The notes below the pieces were generated by a model that did not search any database, was not told the origin of the DNA, and was given only the letters and a program-made list of their open reading frames with translations. A stretch of DNA of 64,000 nucleotides, taken from the NCBI GenBank assembly GCA_949316235.1, contig OX438758.1, positions 16,379,194 through 16,443,193 on the forward strand, read 5' to 3'. Below are positions 51,891 to 62,885 of the stretch, in pieces. Position 1 is the stretch's first letter; each line of letters starts with the position of its first letter. Source of the stretch: Oegoconia quadripuncta (taxonomy: Eukaryota; Arthropoda; Insecta; Lepidoptera; Autostichidae). A program made the position numbers and the translations under genes.

Positions 51891-53520
51891 TAAATTTAGT
51901 TGGTCCGCAAACCCGAATAGCACATGCACTTGATTAAACTAATTTTAGTCGGATTTTGGTTAAGTTTAATTTTAGTTGGTTGTACATCCGAATCGACACC
52001 ACTGGACCTAATTCAGAGTGGCCGCTAATTATAATTAGATTTAGTTGACAGCCGCTAAACACCTTTGCTATTCTGAAATGTCTGTCAAAATCAAATGATA
52101 GGACTAAATTGAATATGACGTTTCTAATTTTAAACAGCTAACTCAACTTAGACTTAGCGGCTCAAAAGCTATTCTAGGATGGCCATTTTAGGATGAAATA
52201 AGAACTGTCACCGCTAATTTTAGTCGGGACCTCCAGACGTGCCACTTAAAATTAAATTGTATGTAAATACGTCAATTTGAATATGGTTTGAATACTAGTT
52301 GTCAAAAATGGAACGTAGAGACAAAAAATGAAAAAATATTATTCTCTAACCGTGGTCATTCCTTTTGCGCTTGCTTAAATGTACCTGGAATGTGCTCCGC
52401 TGTCTTTTGTTTGTGTTCTATTGTGTTCTTGTGCCCGCTTATCATCAACGACCTACGCTATTTGTACCTGGACCCGAGCCTGCTTCCCCTGACGACCCGG
52501 ATTGCGATTAATTGGAACTAGGAGGGACGCTGTACCGTTCCAAACATGGACGATTGTATAGTAGCTGCAGTCTTAGAAGAAGAACGGTATGTAGCATTTC
52601 ATGTAAAGCCAAATCAGTCAGATGTACCTTCATTGTAAATACTTTTAGAGGTACAACCTGACTCTATTTATTGAGCAGCAGCTTTTGTATTTTCAGACAT
52701 GAAAGGATTTATCTAAAACAATTGAGAGATGCTTCAAATCCTTTTGAAAGAACAGAAAGGAAATTTCGAAAGTTGTTCCGATTCAGCCGCAGCCAAGGCA
52801 GGCACATTGTGGATATTCTGAGCGCTGGGGAAAATAATCCACTTAATAGTGGAACAATTCCGGCTCACCTTAAGGTACATTTATTTATTTGGCTAATGCT
52901 ATGTTTGCGTGCATAAACTCAGCCAGCATTGCCTGCTGGGCTTTGTTGAACCTCTTTCGAGGCGGTGCTAAATTCATTGCAGCAGTTGAACACGAACCAC
53001 TTGACCAGCTCAGGTGAAGATGAAGCAGCAGCAGATGAAGATTTCAACTGTAGAAGATAGTAGAAAACACCGCGGACGGAACTCGGAGGATGACAGCGAT
53101 GACAGCAATTTCCTGACCACTTTAAAAAAATGATAGCACAGATAGCAGTAAATTGTCAAATGCCGCGAAAATTATGTAAAATGTGGAGAGAAAGTTGAAA
53201 ATTACAAAAAATAAATGTAATAAACGTGTGTAAGATCTTAAAAAAGTAAGATTTAATCATAAAAAGTAATAAAATATGGAATTAATATCGATATCATTCA
53301 TTCATTCGGTCACATGATTTTTAAAATGGTAACACACATCCAATTCAACCTATCCAAAACTTAGCCCACCACAGACAACTTAGCCGGTGTTTAAAACCTT
53401 TCATTTAGTTGGATGACCGTTTTGGAATAACAAATGGTTTAGCTAAGATTAAAATCCGCGTAAAATTTAGGAATTAGTTTTAGTTTTAGCTTTAGACGAT
53501 GGGCGCCAGAATTAGGTCTA
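51891..53520. repeat. Scattered TTTAGTTGG...CCGAAT repeats around the Harbinger transposase start
   Basis: A loose motif TTTAGTTGG followed by CCGaa..GAATa recurs at about 51893, 51975 and 53405, with related TTTTAGTCGG versions near 51945 and 52215 and GCTATTCT motifs at 52068 and 52167. They may be transposase-binding subterminal repeats. Confidence 0.45.
52546..52874 (+). pseudogene. Harbinger transposase, N-terminal two exons only
   Basis: Exon 1 (52546-52586) encodes MDDCIVAAVLEEE. After a 110-base intron with GTATGT and TTTCAG ends, exon 2 (52697-52874) encodes YLKQLRDASNPFERTERKFRKLFRFSRSQ and the start of the HTH-containing region, ending at a GTACAT donor. The catalytic exons are absent downstream. 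The gene is divergent from the SANT-like gene, the standard Harbinger layout. Confidence 0.65.
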
Positions 53521-54232
53521 CTGTCACCCTAAATGTGGAGAGCTGCCAAATCTGCAGACAAAATCAATTCTTTAAACATGTAATTATCCTACTTTATGGT
53601 GAGGTAACTTCAGGTAGGTACTTACTTTTAAATAATGTGGGATGGTTCTAATTTCATAAAACTGATCATAATCTTCGAGTAACTGCCATAGTTCCAGAGC
53701 ACAAGTGGAAAGATATTTTTTTGAATTTAGAATGTTCCAAATAAAATTGGTTTGACATATTAAAGTTTCCGTAGAACAAAGTTCTATCTGCAGTACTACA
53801 TTATTTCAGGAGAGCTGTTTAAAGTTGTAAAGGTGTATGTTTCTTAAACTCAGGGACTTGAGATTTTTAATTTATGATTGTAATATGAATTGGTAGTGCC
53901 ATATTGCCTTGAATCTCAGCCTTTTATTTTGCGAAATAGTGGGTCCGATTTTAACATAAGACATTTTAAAACGGAGTCACGACTGTCTTTCGTGATGATG
54001 ACACATTTTTTTAGGGAAACCTCTACGTTTTCTATTAATAGGGTACGTTTTTTATGGATTCTAACTCCTGGAGGTCCTATGTTACTAAATAAAAATATAG
54101 TAATAATTCCTATGTCATCAAATTTAGCTATGACCATTAATATGAATTAAAATAAACATTTCTATTAAAAAAAAATATTAAAATTTTCCAAAGTAAGATA
54201 CTAACGCTGTACTTACCTACGTAGTATATTAA
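52875..54232. other. Non-coding stretch before the CACTA element
   Basis: Mostly AT-rich. On the minus strand, 52890-52960 contains a short frame (PPRKRFNKAQQAMLAEF) that might be a first exon of another SANT-like gene. The rest shows no feature beyond the TTTAGTTGG motif near 53405. Confidence 0.35.
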
Positions 54233-54956
54233 CACTGAAAAAAAAGGTTATTTAAATGTAACTGAACTTTCGTCTACCTGTAACTTAAAAAAAGTGACGA
54301 GCTAACTACGGCAATACCTAACCAAAATCAGATGGGTTAATTTTCTACCAAACAATTTGTGTTGTATATTGCTACACACTATTAGCTATGTCTAATGAAA
54401 ACGTTTGTTTATGGCTTACCACAAATTTTAAAATATTCTATTGAAATAGAAATACTGTTTTGTTGAGTATAGATTTACTATTTGTTTCAACCTTACAATA
54501 TTTGCAATTTACTTTAGTCTAATGATCTCTTTATACTTAAACAAAATAAATCATTACATATAACCAATTTTAATAATCTTTTATTCAATTTGTTTGATTC
54601 CCTTTAAACAAAATGCTTTGACTGTAAGTAGTCAAACTATTAAGCTATATGGTTAAATCACCTTGTTTATGTACAGCAAAACTTACTTACGTTACTTATA
54701 ACCAAAGTTGTTGTTAAATAGAGTTCACATACCTATACGGGATCGAGTAGGTCTCATCGTCACCTTTTTTATCCCAAAAAACACCACATCGTATGACCAA
54801 GTTTGATTTTGACAGAGTCATGAATTTGAGACACATGGAACTTGGATAAAAAAGGTGAAGGTGAGACTTACTGGATCTAGTATAGGTGTGTGAGCCCTAC
54901 TAACGATTACTCAAGAAAGGGGTCATTAAAGAAAAAATATTGTTCATGTTATAATC

Positions 54957-54962
54957 TTTATT
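54957..54962 (-). terminator. AATAAA polyadenylation signal for the CACTA transposase
   Basis: AATAAA on the minus strand, about 130 bases after the transposase stop, in AT-rich DNA. Confidence 0.45.
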
Positions 54963-55094
54963 TCTTTAAATCAATCACATAGTAGAGAAAAAATATTTTC
55001 TATTTTTCCTACTTTCGATACTTAATCATTTGGAATTTTTAAATTTGCAATAGTGTAATTTGGATATTCTGTCCGATAAATAATCCTAACTTTA

Positions 55095-57668
55095 CTATTG
55101 AGCCGCAGCCCGTTGAGTTACATAATATTTACCGTTTGACATAATATTAATATGGCAAAGAGCGTACGAAATCAAAGTGTCCTGAAAAGTATATATAATG
55201 CACTCGGTCTCAGGTTTTTCTACTTCAAAACATTGGACATGATCATCAAAACTAATCGTATTCAATACACAACATTCAAAAATAATCTTAGTACTATCAT
55301 AAACAAACACATTTTTAATAACCATAAAAGAAATATCTGCAAGGTCTGTCATATCACGTATGAGAATCCTTCCAGATTTATATAAAGTACCGTTTAGTTT
55401 AACCCAAGAGACGAGATTGGGTGAACTACCAAAATTTAAGTTTAATCTATATATTATCTCATCATACTTGCATTTTGAAATTCTTTTTGATAAACCTACG
55501 GAAAACGTTGTATCAAGCGACCCTTTGGTAAATATTTCGTTTAGTTGAAGCTGATGCTTGATTGCCAGCGATTTCGTAAGATTCCGACGATTAAAAGTGG
55601 CTCGGGCAGCCATTTTAGATAGTCTGTGCTTAGCTTCAAATCGCATTGACCAAATTTTATTTAGAGGGCCAAATTTAATCAACATAGAGTGATAATGAAT
55701 TAAAAAATGAAATTTTGGTTTTAAGGTATCTCCTGTTAGTTCTAGGTACATTTCGTTCAGTTCTGAGACTAAAAATTTTAACAACTGGCAACTAGCAATA
55801 TTGATTACAGTGGACATTAACAGGTCAATAATTTTTCTTAATACAATATATAATTGCCAATAATCATCGTCTCTTGGAACAAAATCACCGATCATGAGAC
55901 CGAAATATCTCAAAAACGATAACATTTCAGAAGCTGAAAGTCGAATATTTCCTTTGGCAATATATTCCATACTTAATGCACATGGCTTACTGGAGCTATC
56001 GGGACCATAATCAAAGTTTTCTATTCTGTGATTTAAAATTGGTAAAGTAAAGTATTTTAGATCTCTTGTATATTTAATGATAAGGAATGACATTACATAT
56101 TTGCCAACCCCCTCGAGTATGTCGTGCATTATGTCCACACCTACCTGGTTAAATAAACTGAAATGTTTGACAGATAACCAAATACACTTTTCTTTTATAC
56201 CTGTAGTGCTGGGATTATTTATTTCCAGATGTTCGATGTAATTATTATTATTTCGAAGTAAACTTTCTGTCTCAAAACACTGAGTTTTCATAACTTCTTT
56301 TGGCACTACACAAATTCGACAAGGATAATTCGATGAAAAAGATTCATTGAATCCTATTATGGAATGGATACCAAGGTTGTCACCTATAATTAGACCTAAA
56401 GCAAAATATAATTGACCTTGAAATATAGGAGCATTAATTTCTATTCCAGTCTCAAATAAAAAGTTTAATTCATCAATAAGGGGCTTAAATATAACGTTAT
56501 TACCAAATGCAACCCTGTCAGATGAATGAAACAATAAAGCTAAAAAAATGTTGCCTAAGGCAGAAGCTCTCTCGGGGGGCATACAACCAACTGATACATA
56601 TACTGCTCCTAGTTTGTGAATCCCGGAATGACTACCTAAAACGTTGCCGCTTTCATAATCATCAAAGAATAAAAATAAAGGAAACACTACTTTGTCTTTG
56701 CATCTTTTCATGAAATTAGTCCAAAATGAACCCTGTATGAAATTACTAATATGATCATTAACGTTTCTTAAATCTCGAATGTACTCTAACGTTTGTTGTA
56801 ATACCCCATCTAGGGAAAAAAATTTTTGGAGAATGTGTCTGAGCGAGATAAACTGTTCTGTACATTCTACTGTTACTGCGCTGACAACACCGCGTTTAGT
56901 GGTAGTAGTTTTTCTTTGTCCTATCACTATTTCATTAGGGGCTATAAAAGAACCCACATTTTCAAAATATTTAAAACGCTTATGCTCAGTGTTAAATGTT
57001 TTGAATGGGCAGTTGACAACAGACATCACTTCTTGTTGAATTAATGCTAAATTTCCTGCTCCATCATTATTCTCCATTCTTTTTGCAAAAACGTTTTGAA
57101 TATTATTGCCTATTGTACTAAAAATATGATCCAAGCCTTGAACTACATCCTGTACAGTTTGCCTGGGTAATAAAGGGTTTGCATACAAACTTGCTAAAAA
57201 TAAAGGTATTTGGTTACTGTTTGAGGTTGATGCATTTTGAGTAAAAGCTACGTTTGTAATTTGATCTAACATGTCTACAGAATAAGTGCTAGATTCATTA
57301 TTTAAACCATTCAGATCATTTGGCGGATTTAAAATAGAAACATTAATGGAATTCGTCTCTAATTTGCTATCATCAACCAACAATGTTCGATTTTCTTGAC
57401 TATTTGAACTACTAATGTGAAATTTGTTCAAATGTTTAGAAAACGTATTTTTTAAATAAAAGGAACGGTCACAGCCCCCGTCTATACAGTGATATACTGA
57501 AAACTTATGTTTACTATGAGCTCGAACAAAATGTTTGAACAAGTTTTTAACATTAGAAAATTTTTCAAAACATAAGAAACAGGTAATCATGATCAAATTT
57601 TCGGAGTGCACAGATATAGTTTTACCGATTTTACGATAGATGGTATCTCGTATTGTAAATGGTCCCAA
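55095..57668 (-). CDS. CACTA/EnSpm-like transposase, intact
   Basis: An 857-residue frame. A C2H2-type finger region near the start (CFLCFEKFSNVKNLFKHFVRAH; then CDRSFYLKNTFSKHLNKFH) probably binds DNA. The core carries LFLFFDDYESGNVLG (first acidic cluster), GAVYVSVGCMPPE, LIIGDNLGIHSIIGF (second Asp), a CRICVVPK zinc-like segment, GVDIMHDILEG, and MRFEAKHRLSK with the likely catalytic Glu. I recall the same series in animal EnSpm/CACTA transposases. No stop or frameshift is seen. The first 26 residues come from a decayed duplicate of the neighbouring gene's last exon, so translation more likely starts at Met 27 (57590), just before the finger. It lies 141 bases downstream of the SAM gene on the same strand. 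Confidence 0.85.
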   Translation of the reverse strand: MGPFTIRDTIYRKIGKTISVHSENLIMITCFLCFEKFSNVKNLFKHFVRAHSKHKFSVYHCIDGGCDRSFYLKNTFSKHLNKFHISSSNSQENRTLLVDDSKLETNSINVSILNPPNDLNGLNNESSTYSVDMLDQITNVAFTQNASTSNSNQIPLFLASLYANPLLPRQTVQDVVQGLDHIFSTIGNNIQNVFAKRMENNDGAGNLALIQQEVMSVVNCPFKTFNTEHKRFKYFENVGSFIAPNEIVIGQRKTTTTKRGVVSAVTVECTEQFISLRHILQKFFSLDGVLQQTLEYIRDLRNVNDHISNFIQGSFWTNFMKRCKDKVVFPLFLFFDDYESGNVLGSHSGIHKLGAVYVSVGCMPPERASALGNIFLALLFHSSDRVAFGNNVIFKPLIDELNFLFETGIEINAPIFQGQLYFALGLIIGDNLGIHSIIGFNESFSSNYPCRICVVPKEVMKTQCFETESLLRNNNNYIEHLEINNPSTTGIKEKCIWLSVKHFSLFNQVGVDIMHDILEGVGKYVMSFLIIKYTRDLKYFTLPILNHRIENFDYGPDSSSKPCALSMEYIAKGNIRLSASEMLSFLRYFGLMIGDFVPRDDDYWQLYIVLRKIIDLLMSTVINIASCQLLKFLVSELNEMYLELTGDTLKPKFHFLIHYHSMLIKFGPLNKIWSMRFEAKHRLSKMAARATFNRRNLTKSLAIKHQLQLNEIFTKGSLDTTFSVGLSKRISKCKYDEIIYRLNLNFGSSPNLVSWVKLNGTLYKSGRILIRDMTDLADISFMVIKNVFVYDSTKIIFECCVLNTISFDDHVQCFEVEKPETECIIYTFQDTLISYALCHINIMSNGKYYVTQRAAAQ

Positions 57669-57765
57669 ATTATATATATAAGTACCTTGCAGTAATTTCT
57701 TTCATTACGCTGGATCCACTACATTTATGAACGGTTATAAATTCAATCTCAATTTTTGCAGCTTA
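57625..57765. repeat. Degenerate duplicate of SAM-gene exon 6
   Basis: Matches 57985-58115 in order and orientation: TTTTACGATAGA(T/C)GGTAT, then CTTGCAG, then ATGAA(C/T)GGTT and TTTTGCAG-like stretches, with about 75-80% identity by eye. It spans the gap between the two CACTA genes and the first codons of the transposase frame. Confidence 0.75.
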
Positions 57766-57808
57766 GTATTATGTCGTCAAAACAATCAAAACATAATCAA
57801 AATCTCTT

Positions 57809-60800
57809 CTACTTGATTTCTAAGCCTAGGTCAGTTACCAGAGCACGGACAGTGGTAAATAATTTATCGTATTTGGTAGTTAAATTAAATATAGCTTTTT
57901 GAACAAATTGCCACACGTGGCTGGATTCTGCAGGATACTCTGCATTTAATACAAATATAATTTTAAAGCAAGCATCAACACATTTTACGATAGACGGTAT
58001 TTCGTATCGCAAATGGTTCAAAATAATATACCTTGCAGATATCTCCTTTATTGAGGGACCCACTACAACTATGAATGGTTGTAAGGTCAATCCCAATTCT
58101 TGCAGTTTAGTCTTTCGCCGTTGTATGGTCTCGTCTATCTCAGCTGCGCTCTTCAAATGGCAAATAAAACTTCCCAGAACTTCGTGTTTAGAAGGTCTCC
58201 ACTGTTTTTTGGTCTTAACTGTTTTCACCATGGAAGTAGTCATCAAAAATGGCAACGTCATAAAAGCAACCGTATTGAGAACCTCGTCAGAATCTACAAG
58301 AAAAAACACACGATTGTTTTGTTATACATTATTTGACGAAAATTGTTTGGGTAATGCAGTGCCTCATCTACGTACCTACCTACTAAATAATATTCAAACC
58401 TGATCAGTCGTTTTAGCATAAAAGGACAAACAAACAAACATCCATAATATGAGTGGGATGTTAAATTTATTTCAAACTTATTTATAGATAGATTTTTATA
58501 TAGATTTTCTGAAAGTTGTAGAAAAGTTAGTCCTTGTTGAGGGTGTTCCAGCTTTTACATGATTTTTGGCTAACCCGTATATAAATGAGGATAAGTGCTT
58601 GTAAAATATTGCGAATTTACCATTGTTTTCCATAAGGCTTAAAATTTCCTTCAATCCAGAATCCTGTCTTTTTTTGGTATATTCCAGCAGCTTTGGTCTA
58701 ATTATAGGCCAGTTCTGATATAAATTGTCATCACAGAGTGGATACAATTTTTTGAAGTCATTCAAAAGCTGAAAAATTTGGTAATAAATACATAGTTGTC
58801 AACTAAAACAATACACAACGGAAAACTTTTGTTCTACAACTTTTCAAAATTCGCGAAAAATTATTTCAATTCTTCATACAAAACAGTCAATCTAATCGAA
58901 CATTTTATATGAAAAGGCGAAAATATTTTCCCGAATTTTGAAAAGTACTTAAGTGGTGAATGAAAATGTGAATGGAGGTAAAAGCAACATTTTCAAAATT
59001 ATTTTAAATTTTATGTTTCTTCAAAGATTTAACCCAGTATACAACGCTGGGTATACAGGATGTTACAAAACAACCCAAACTATATAAAATTCTAAAAATA
59101 TTTTTGTGATCAACTGTTAAGGCCATTCAACCCGGAATTGACGTTTATATACGTAATTTTACTATTTTGTCCAATAAACATCAATTTAAGGTCGTATAAC
59201 CTTAACAAGTGATCACTCGCATAACATACGCACACGAACAAACACACACACACACTATTATAATTATTTATATTTAAATATATAATCATATCAATCAATC
59301 AATCAATCAAATACGCTTTATTGTTTAAATATGTCATATATATGTACATATATTATATTGATTGCTTACTACTACCTATAACTAATATGTTATAAAATAA
59401 CTTAAAAAAATATTCTATAAGTTTAAATAATGCTATTGTTGATTCTTGTTGTTAAGTTAGCACAATCAAGATTGTAGTACAAAATACTCCGAGGGGTGGG
59501 AACCTGGTGATCTGTGCCACAGGTTCATCCTATTACAGACGCCAGATTCGATTGTTATTTATCATACAATTACATTTGTAACATAACATTTGTGAGAATG
59601 AAATAAATGCTTACTTACTACTACTACTAGATTTTTTTAGGGATTTTCTAGGAACTGCCCAAAAATATCTTTAATCTCCGATTCGTTTTAAAAGTTAGGT
59701 ATAAACAAAAAAAAGTTGTAGCGTATAGACCTCACTCTTAAATAGGTACATGTAACTTACCAAAAATACACCACCAGGCTGGTTGAGCGGCTTGTATTTA
59801 CTTAGGTAATCATCAACTGTCATTTCATTTGATGTTAATTCAGTTAGTCTTTGCTTATCCGTATCGTTCCAATATGTTTCAACAGTTAACCATGGATCAC
59901 AACAATTATTGAGCCAGAGAAGTTTTTCATTCACATCATCACTTAATGTCTGCAATTGGTCAATTGCTTCTTGAATATTTGAGTTAGTGTGGGGCGAGGC
60001 TGTGCTACTATTATATGTTGAGGGATGCCGTTTTGAATATTCTTCGATCACTCCAGATTTTATAAATTCACGCCTACGCTGCCTATAACAGTCTAATAAT
60101 TTTCCCTTCGCAGAAACCTTTTGTTTGGGAGTGATACTCATATAAGGAATGAAATACACAGACGAGTTTTCCTTATTAAATATTTTTGGTATATCATAAG
60201 CCAGTTCGTAAAGTCTTGTGCTGGTAAGTTTTTTTTGTGGGTTGTCTTTTAGTTCGTATGTAATAATAATATTGCAGAGACGTCTTCTATCGGCGTTGTT
60301 TAATAGCCCTGAATTTTTATGTCTTAATAATAGAGCATTACCATCATTAGAAGATTTTAAAATTTTGTGCAATTCCTGAAAGAATACAAGTAAAATGAAA
60401 TAAGTAAAGTAAATAACTGAATTAATAAAATAAAATTGTGTCAATAGAAAAATATTGTGCCACATAAAAACTAACTTTGATACTATAATATTAACCTACA
60501 CAATTACAATTTAGTAACTTACACATGAAGTATCAGGAAGTTTGATTTCAGAATCATTAATTATGTTTTCTGTATTATACTGTGAATCATTTGAAGGCTC
60601 CAAAGGCTGCAGAATATATGTTGTCAACAAACTACACTGTGTAGAAGTTGAGGCGTCCTCAGACATCTAAAATTTTAATAAATTGAAACTGATTAGATTA
60701 CTAATACATTATTTCTTTACTGTATGCGTTAAAACCATTCATATTTAAAAAAAAAAAGTGTTTGATCTGCCAAAGCTGTATAAGTAGTGTGTACCTGAGT

Positions 60801-61391
60801 AGGTACCTACCAAGGGACTTACTTAGTTGTAATATTACTTAATTAGGCTTTCATTCCTTAGATCAACAATCATTAGATCAAAATTTATTATGTGAACCCC
60901 TAACACACTAATGCTGTCAACACACTAACTAAACAATGGTGTATTGTATGACTCAGCAAGTAGGTATCTAAGTACATGATAGGCAGCTGAACTGTTTTCG
61001 TAGGTACCTAAGTGTAAAAAATATTAACTTACGTCGATGTCATTAGTATCGATATTTCCCTCACTTTTGGTTGCTGTTATATCTCTAAGCATCCGAATTT
61101 GCGCATTTAGTTTCGCCCTATGGCCAATTACAGGTATCAATTCTTTAACATCACTGTCAGACAGCATTTGCAAGGTTTCAATATCGATGGCTTGTTCTAA
61201 AAAAATGTGAGAGAAAAATAAATAGAAACATAACATCGTATTACTGCACATGCATGCAGCGAGACATACGAACTTAAACGAATATAAATAAGAACTGAAG
61301 TACATATCTTACCTTTAAATTGAGTTATGTACATTTCTAGACCCCATTCTCGAAGGTAGTCTCCTAGAGGATCTGTATCTGTTACTTCCAT
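57809..61391 (-). CDS. SAM-domain partner protein of the CACTA element, six exons, intact
   Basis: Exons on the minus strand: 61391-61313, 61196-61033, 60666-60523, 60375-59761, 58768-58621 and 58293-57809. All junctions have GT/AG and matching phases, giving 544 residues without a stop. Exons 1-2 form a SAM domain (DPLGDYLREWGLEMYITQF; IDIETLQMLSDSDVKELIPVIGHRAKLNAQI). Exon 3 is a Ser/Thr/Asn linker. Exon 4 has RRRLCNIIITYEL, TSTRLYELAYDIPKIFNKE and KGKLLDCYRQRRREF. Exons 5-6 have LYQNWPIIRPKLLEY, then LGLTLQPFIVVVGPSI and YPAESSHVWQFVQKAIF. I recall such proteins as abundant unnamed predictions in animals. SAM domains oligomerise or bind RNA/protein, so a transposition co-factor or repressor role is inferred. 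The fifth donor (AATG/GTAAAT) is the least certain junction. Confidence 0.8.
58841..58948. repeat. Small inverted-repeat insert in an intron of the SAM gene
   Basis: ACTTTTCAAAATTCG at 58841 and its reverse complement CGAATTTTGAAAAGT near 58934 enclose about 80 bp of AT-rich DNA. It could be a tiny MITE or a chance hairpin. Confidence 0.5.
59279..59640 (+). mobile_element. LINE 3' tail in an intron of the SAM gene
   Basis: Starts in an (AATC)n run, then ACGCTTTATTG. A later part carries CAGGTTCATCCTATTACAGACGCC and TTGTGAGAATGAAATAAATG, followed by a (TAC)n tail (about 59611-59629). This resembles the short 3' ends of lepidopteran LINEs as I remember them. It may be two adjacent fragments. 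Confidence 0.45.
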
Positions 61392-62118
61392 TTTCGAAAA
61401 TTTTAATAGTTTTACGTACACCATGTATCGGTTTGAACACAGTTTTACATCCAGTTTTAAGCACCTACACAAGTTTTTTTAATTTTGTTACTACAAGACA
61501 AATCTTGCCGGTGGTGGCTTTGCAAAGAAAATGGACGAACAGGAATGAACAAGTTTGTGACGCGCGCGACGTGCGAGTCCAATGTCAATCCGCGAGCGGG
61601 GGACAAGGACAACATATAAACAAAAGAGTTTGGTTACATGTAAGCAAAGTTGTACTACGCACTGAACTTCGTTTGGTTAGTGATTGTATTTTGGTTGGTT
61701 AGATAACGCTAAACTGTAGTTTAATTTTGCCCCACTACGCAAAATATGTTGTATGTAACAAAATACTTGTATAAAAATAGAAAATTATTGTTGAGCAATA
61801 CCTAATTAAGCTATGTTGTGACTAACCATTGTGATTGAAAAAGACTTGAACTTAGTTTTTGTTGCACATGGGCAATGTTTATACTTAAATTAGATTGACT
61901 AGTTTATTTACCTGTAACCACTTGGGTTTGTTTACTCTTGTATTGTAAAATATAAATAAACATTTTATTACAAATAGCTCAACTTAAATAACATTATCTG
62001 TTTTGTTCTTCACTGATAAACTAGTCTAGTTAAATCAAATTAACTTTATTAACGCCTTACAAAATTATGGTTATTACTCAAATTACCAAAGTAGATTGGT
62101 TAAATATTTTTTTCAGTG

Positions 62119-62885
62119 AACCCATTAACGATCAAAATAAAAGTGCTCGTAAAATTTTTTTTTAATGTTATTTATTTCTTAGTTATGGACTAAATAAAAG
62201 GTAAATAATAAAAAAATTGTGAAAAAGTTAGGCTTGTGTAACTCCTGAGTGATTAACGAAAAAGATATGTTACTGACCTAAGGAGTGATTACATCCGTAT
62301 ATCACTTGCTTTCAAAATAAATCTTTATATCTCTGTGTTAGGATTCATATTAGATCGAATTTAATTCTGATTCATAATGAAACACTTGTATTTGGTATCA
62401 GTGAGTACAAAAGAGAGAGAGAATGAATAATTCGGCGCATGCGTACTGAGAATGCGAAACGTGAGATGAACGTGCTGTGAGCCTAAGTATATCTTCCGCG
62501 TATTGTGATAGGGCACAAATTCGCTAGCGGAGCATTATGAAATTTAAATCGCATAGTTGGCATTGTTTGTTTACATTCTTTAAATTATTTAGTTATCTAA
62601 CGGTTTTGTTTCTGATCGTTCTGTTGAGTGCTAATTGCAATTTTAAATTGATTTAAAATTGTTTTGACTGTTGTATATATATGAAAATTTGTATGTAAGT
62701 ATAGTGTATGTGTAATGTGTAAAATAAAAGAACATTGTACAAGTGTGTAAATAAATAAATAATAATATATATGAAAATTTGTATGTAAGTATAGTGTATG
62801 TGTAATGTGTAAAATAAAAGAACATTGTACAAGTGTGTAAATAAATAAATAATAAACCAAGGACTTGTGTATATAAACTGTATAT
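62119..62885. other. Flank between CACTA element and hAT gene, with a 90-bp tandem duplication
   Basis: About 62675-62764 and 62765-62854 are near-identical 90-bp units (ATGAAAATTTGTATGTAAGT at 62681 and 62771). The second leads directly to the hAT start codon. The block 62400-62560 is more GC-rich (GGCGCATGCGTACTGAG) and may contain the hAT left end or promoter. No gene is seen. Confidence 0.6.

Larger units (their letters stand above)
54233..62118. mobile_element. Complete CACTA/EnSpm-like DNA transposon (7.9 kb, two genes)
   Basis: The ends are CACTGAAAAAAA on the left (54233) and its inverted copy TTTTTTTCAGTG on the right (ending 62118). AA flanks both ends (54231-54232; 62119-62120), consistent with a 2-bp duplication. 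The subterminal 500-800 bp at each side carry many short TTGGTT/AACCAA and TAACTTA-like motifs, typical of CACTA elements. Two minus-strand genes fill the centre: a SAM-domain protein near the right end and the transposase downstream. Both frames appear intact. An intron of the SAM gene contains small insertions. Confidence 0.8.

Noticed and set aside
52288..52521. Cys-rich 77-residue plus-strand frame
   Set aside because: It sits in the Harbinger 5' region just before the better supported spliced start at 52546 and matches nothing I know.
52890..52960. First exon of a second SANT-like gene on the minus strand
   Set aside because: A short stretch is suggestive but no donor or further exon was found.
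59110..59298. Cys/Val-rich minus-strand frame
   Set aside because: It comes from an intronic CA-repeat (ACACACAC near 59240) and has no coding signature.
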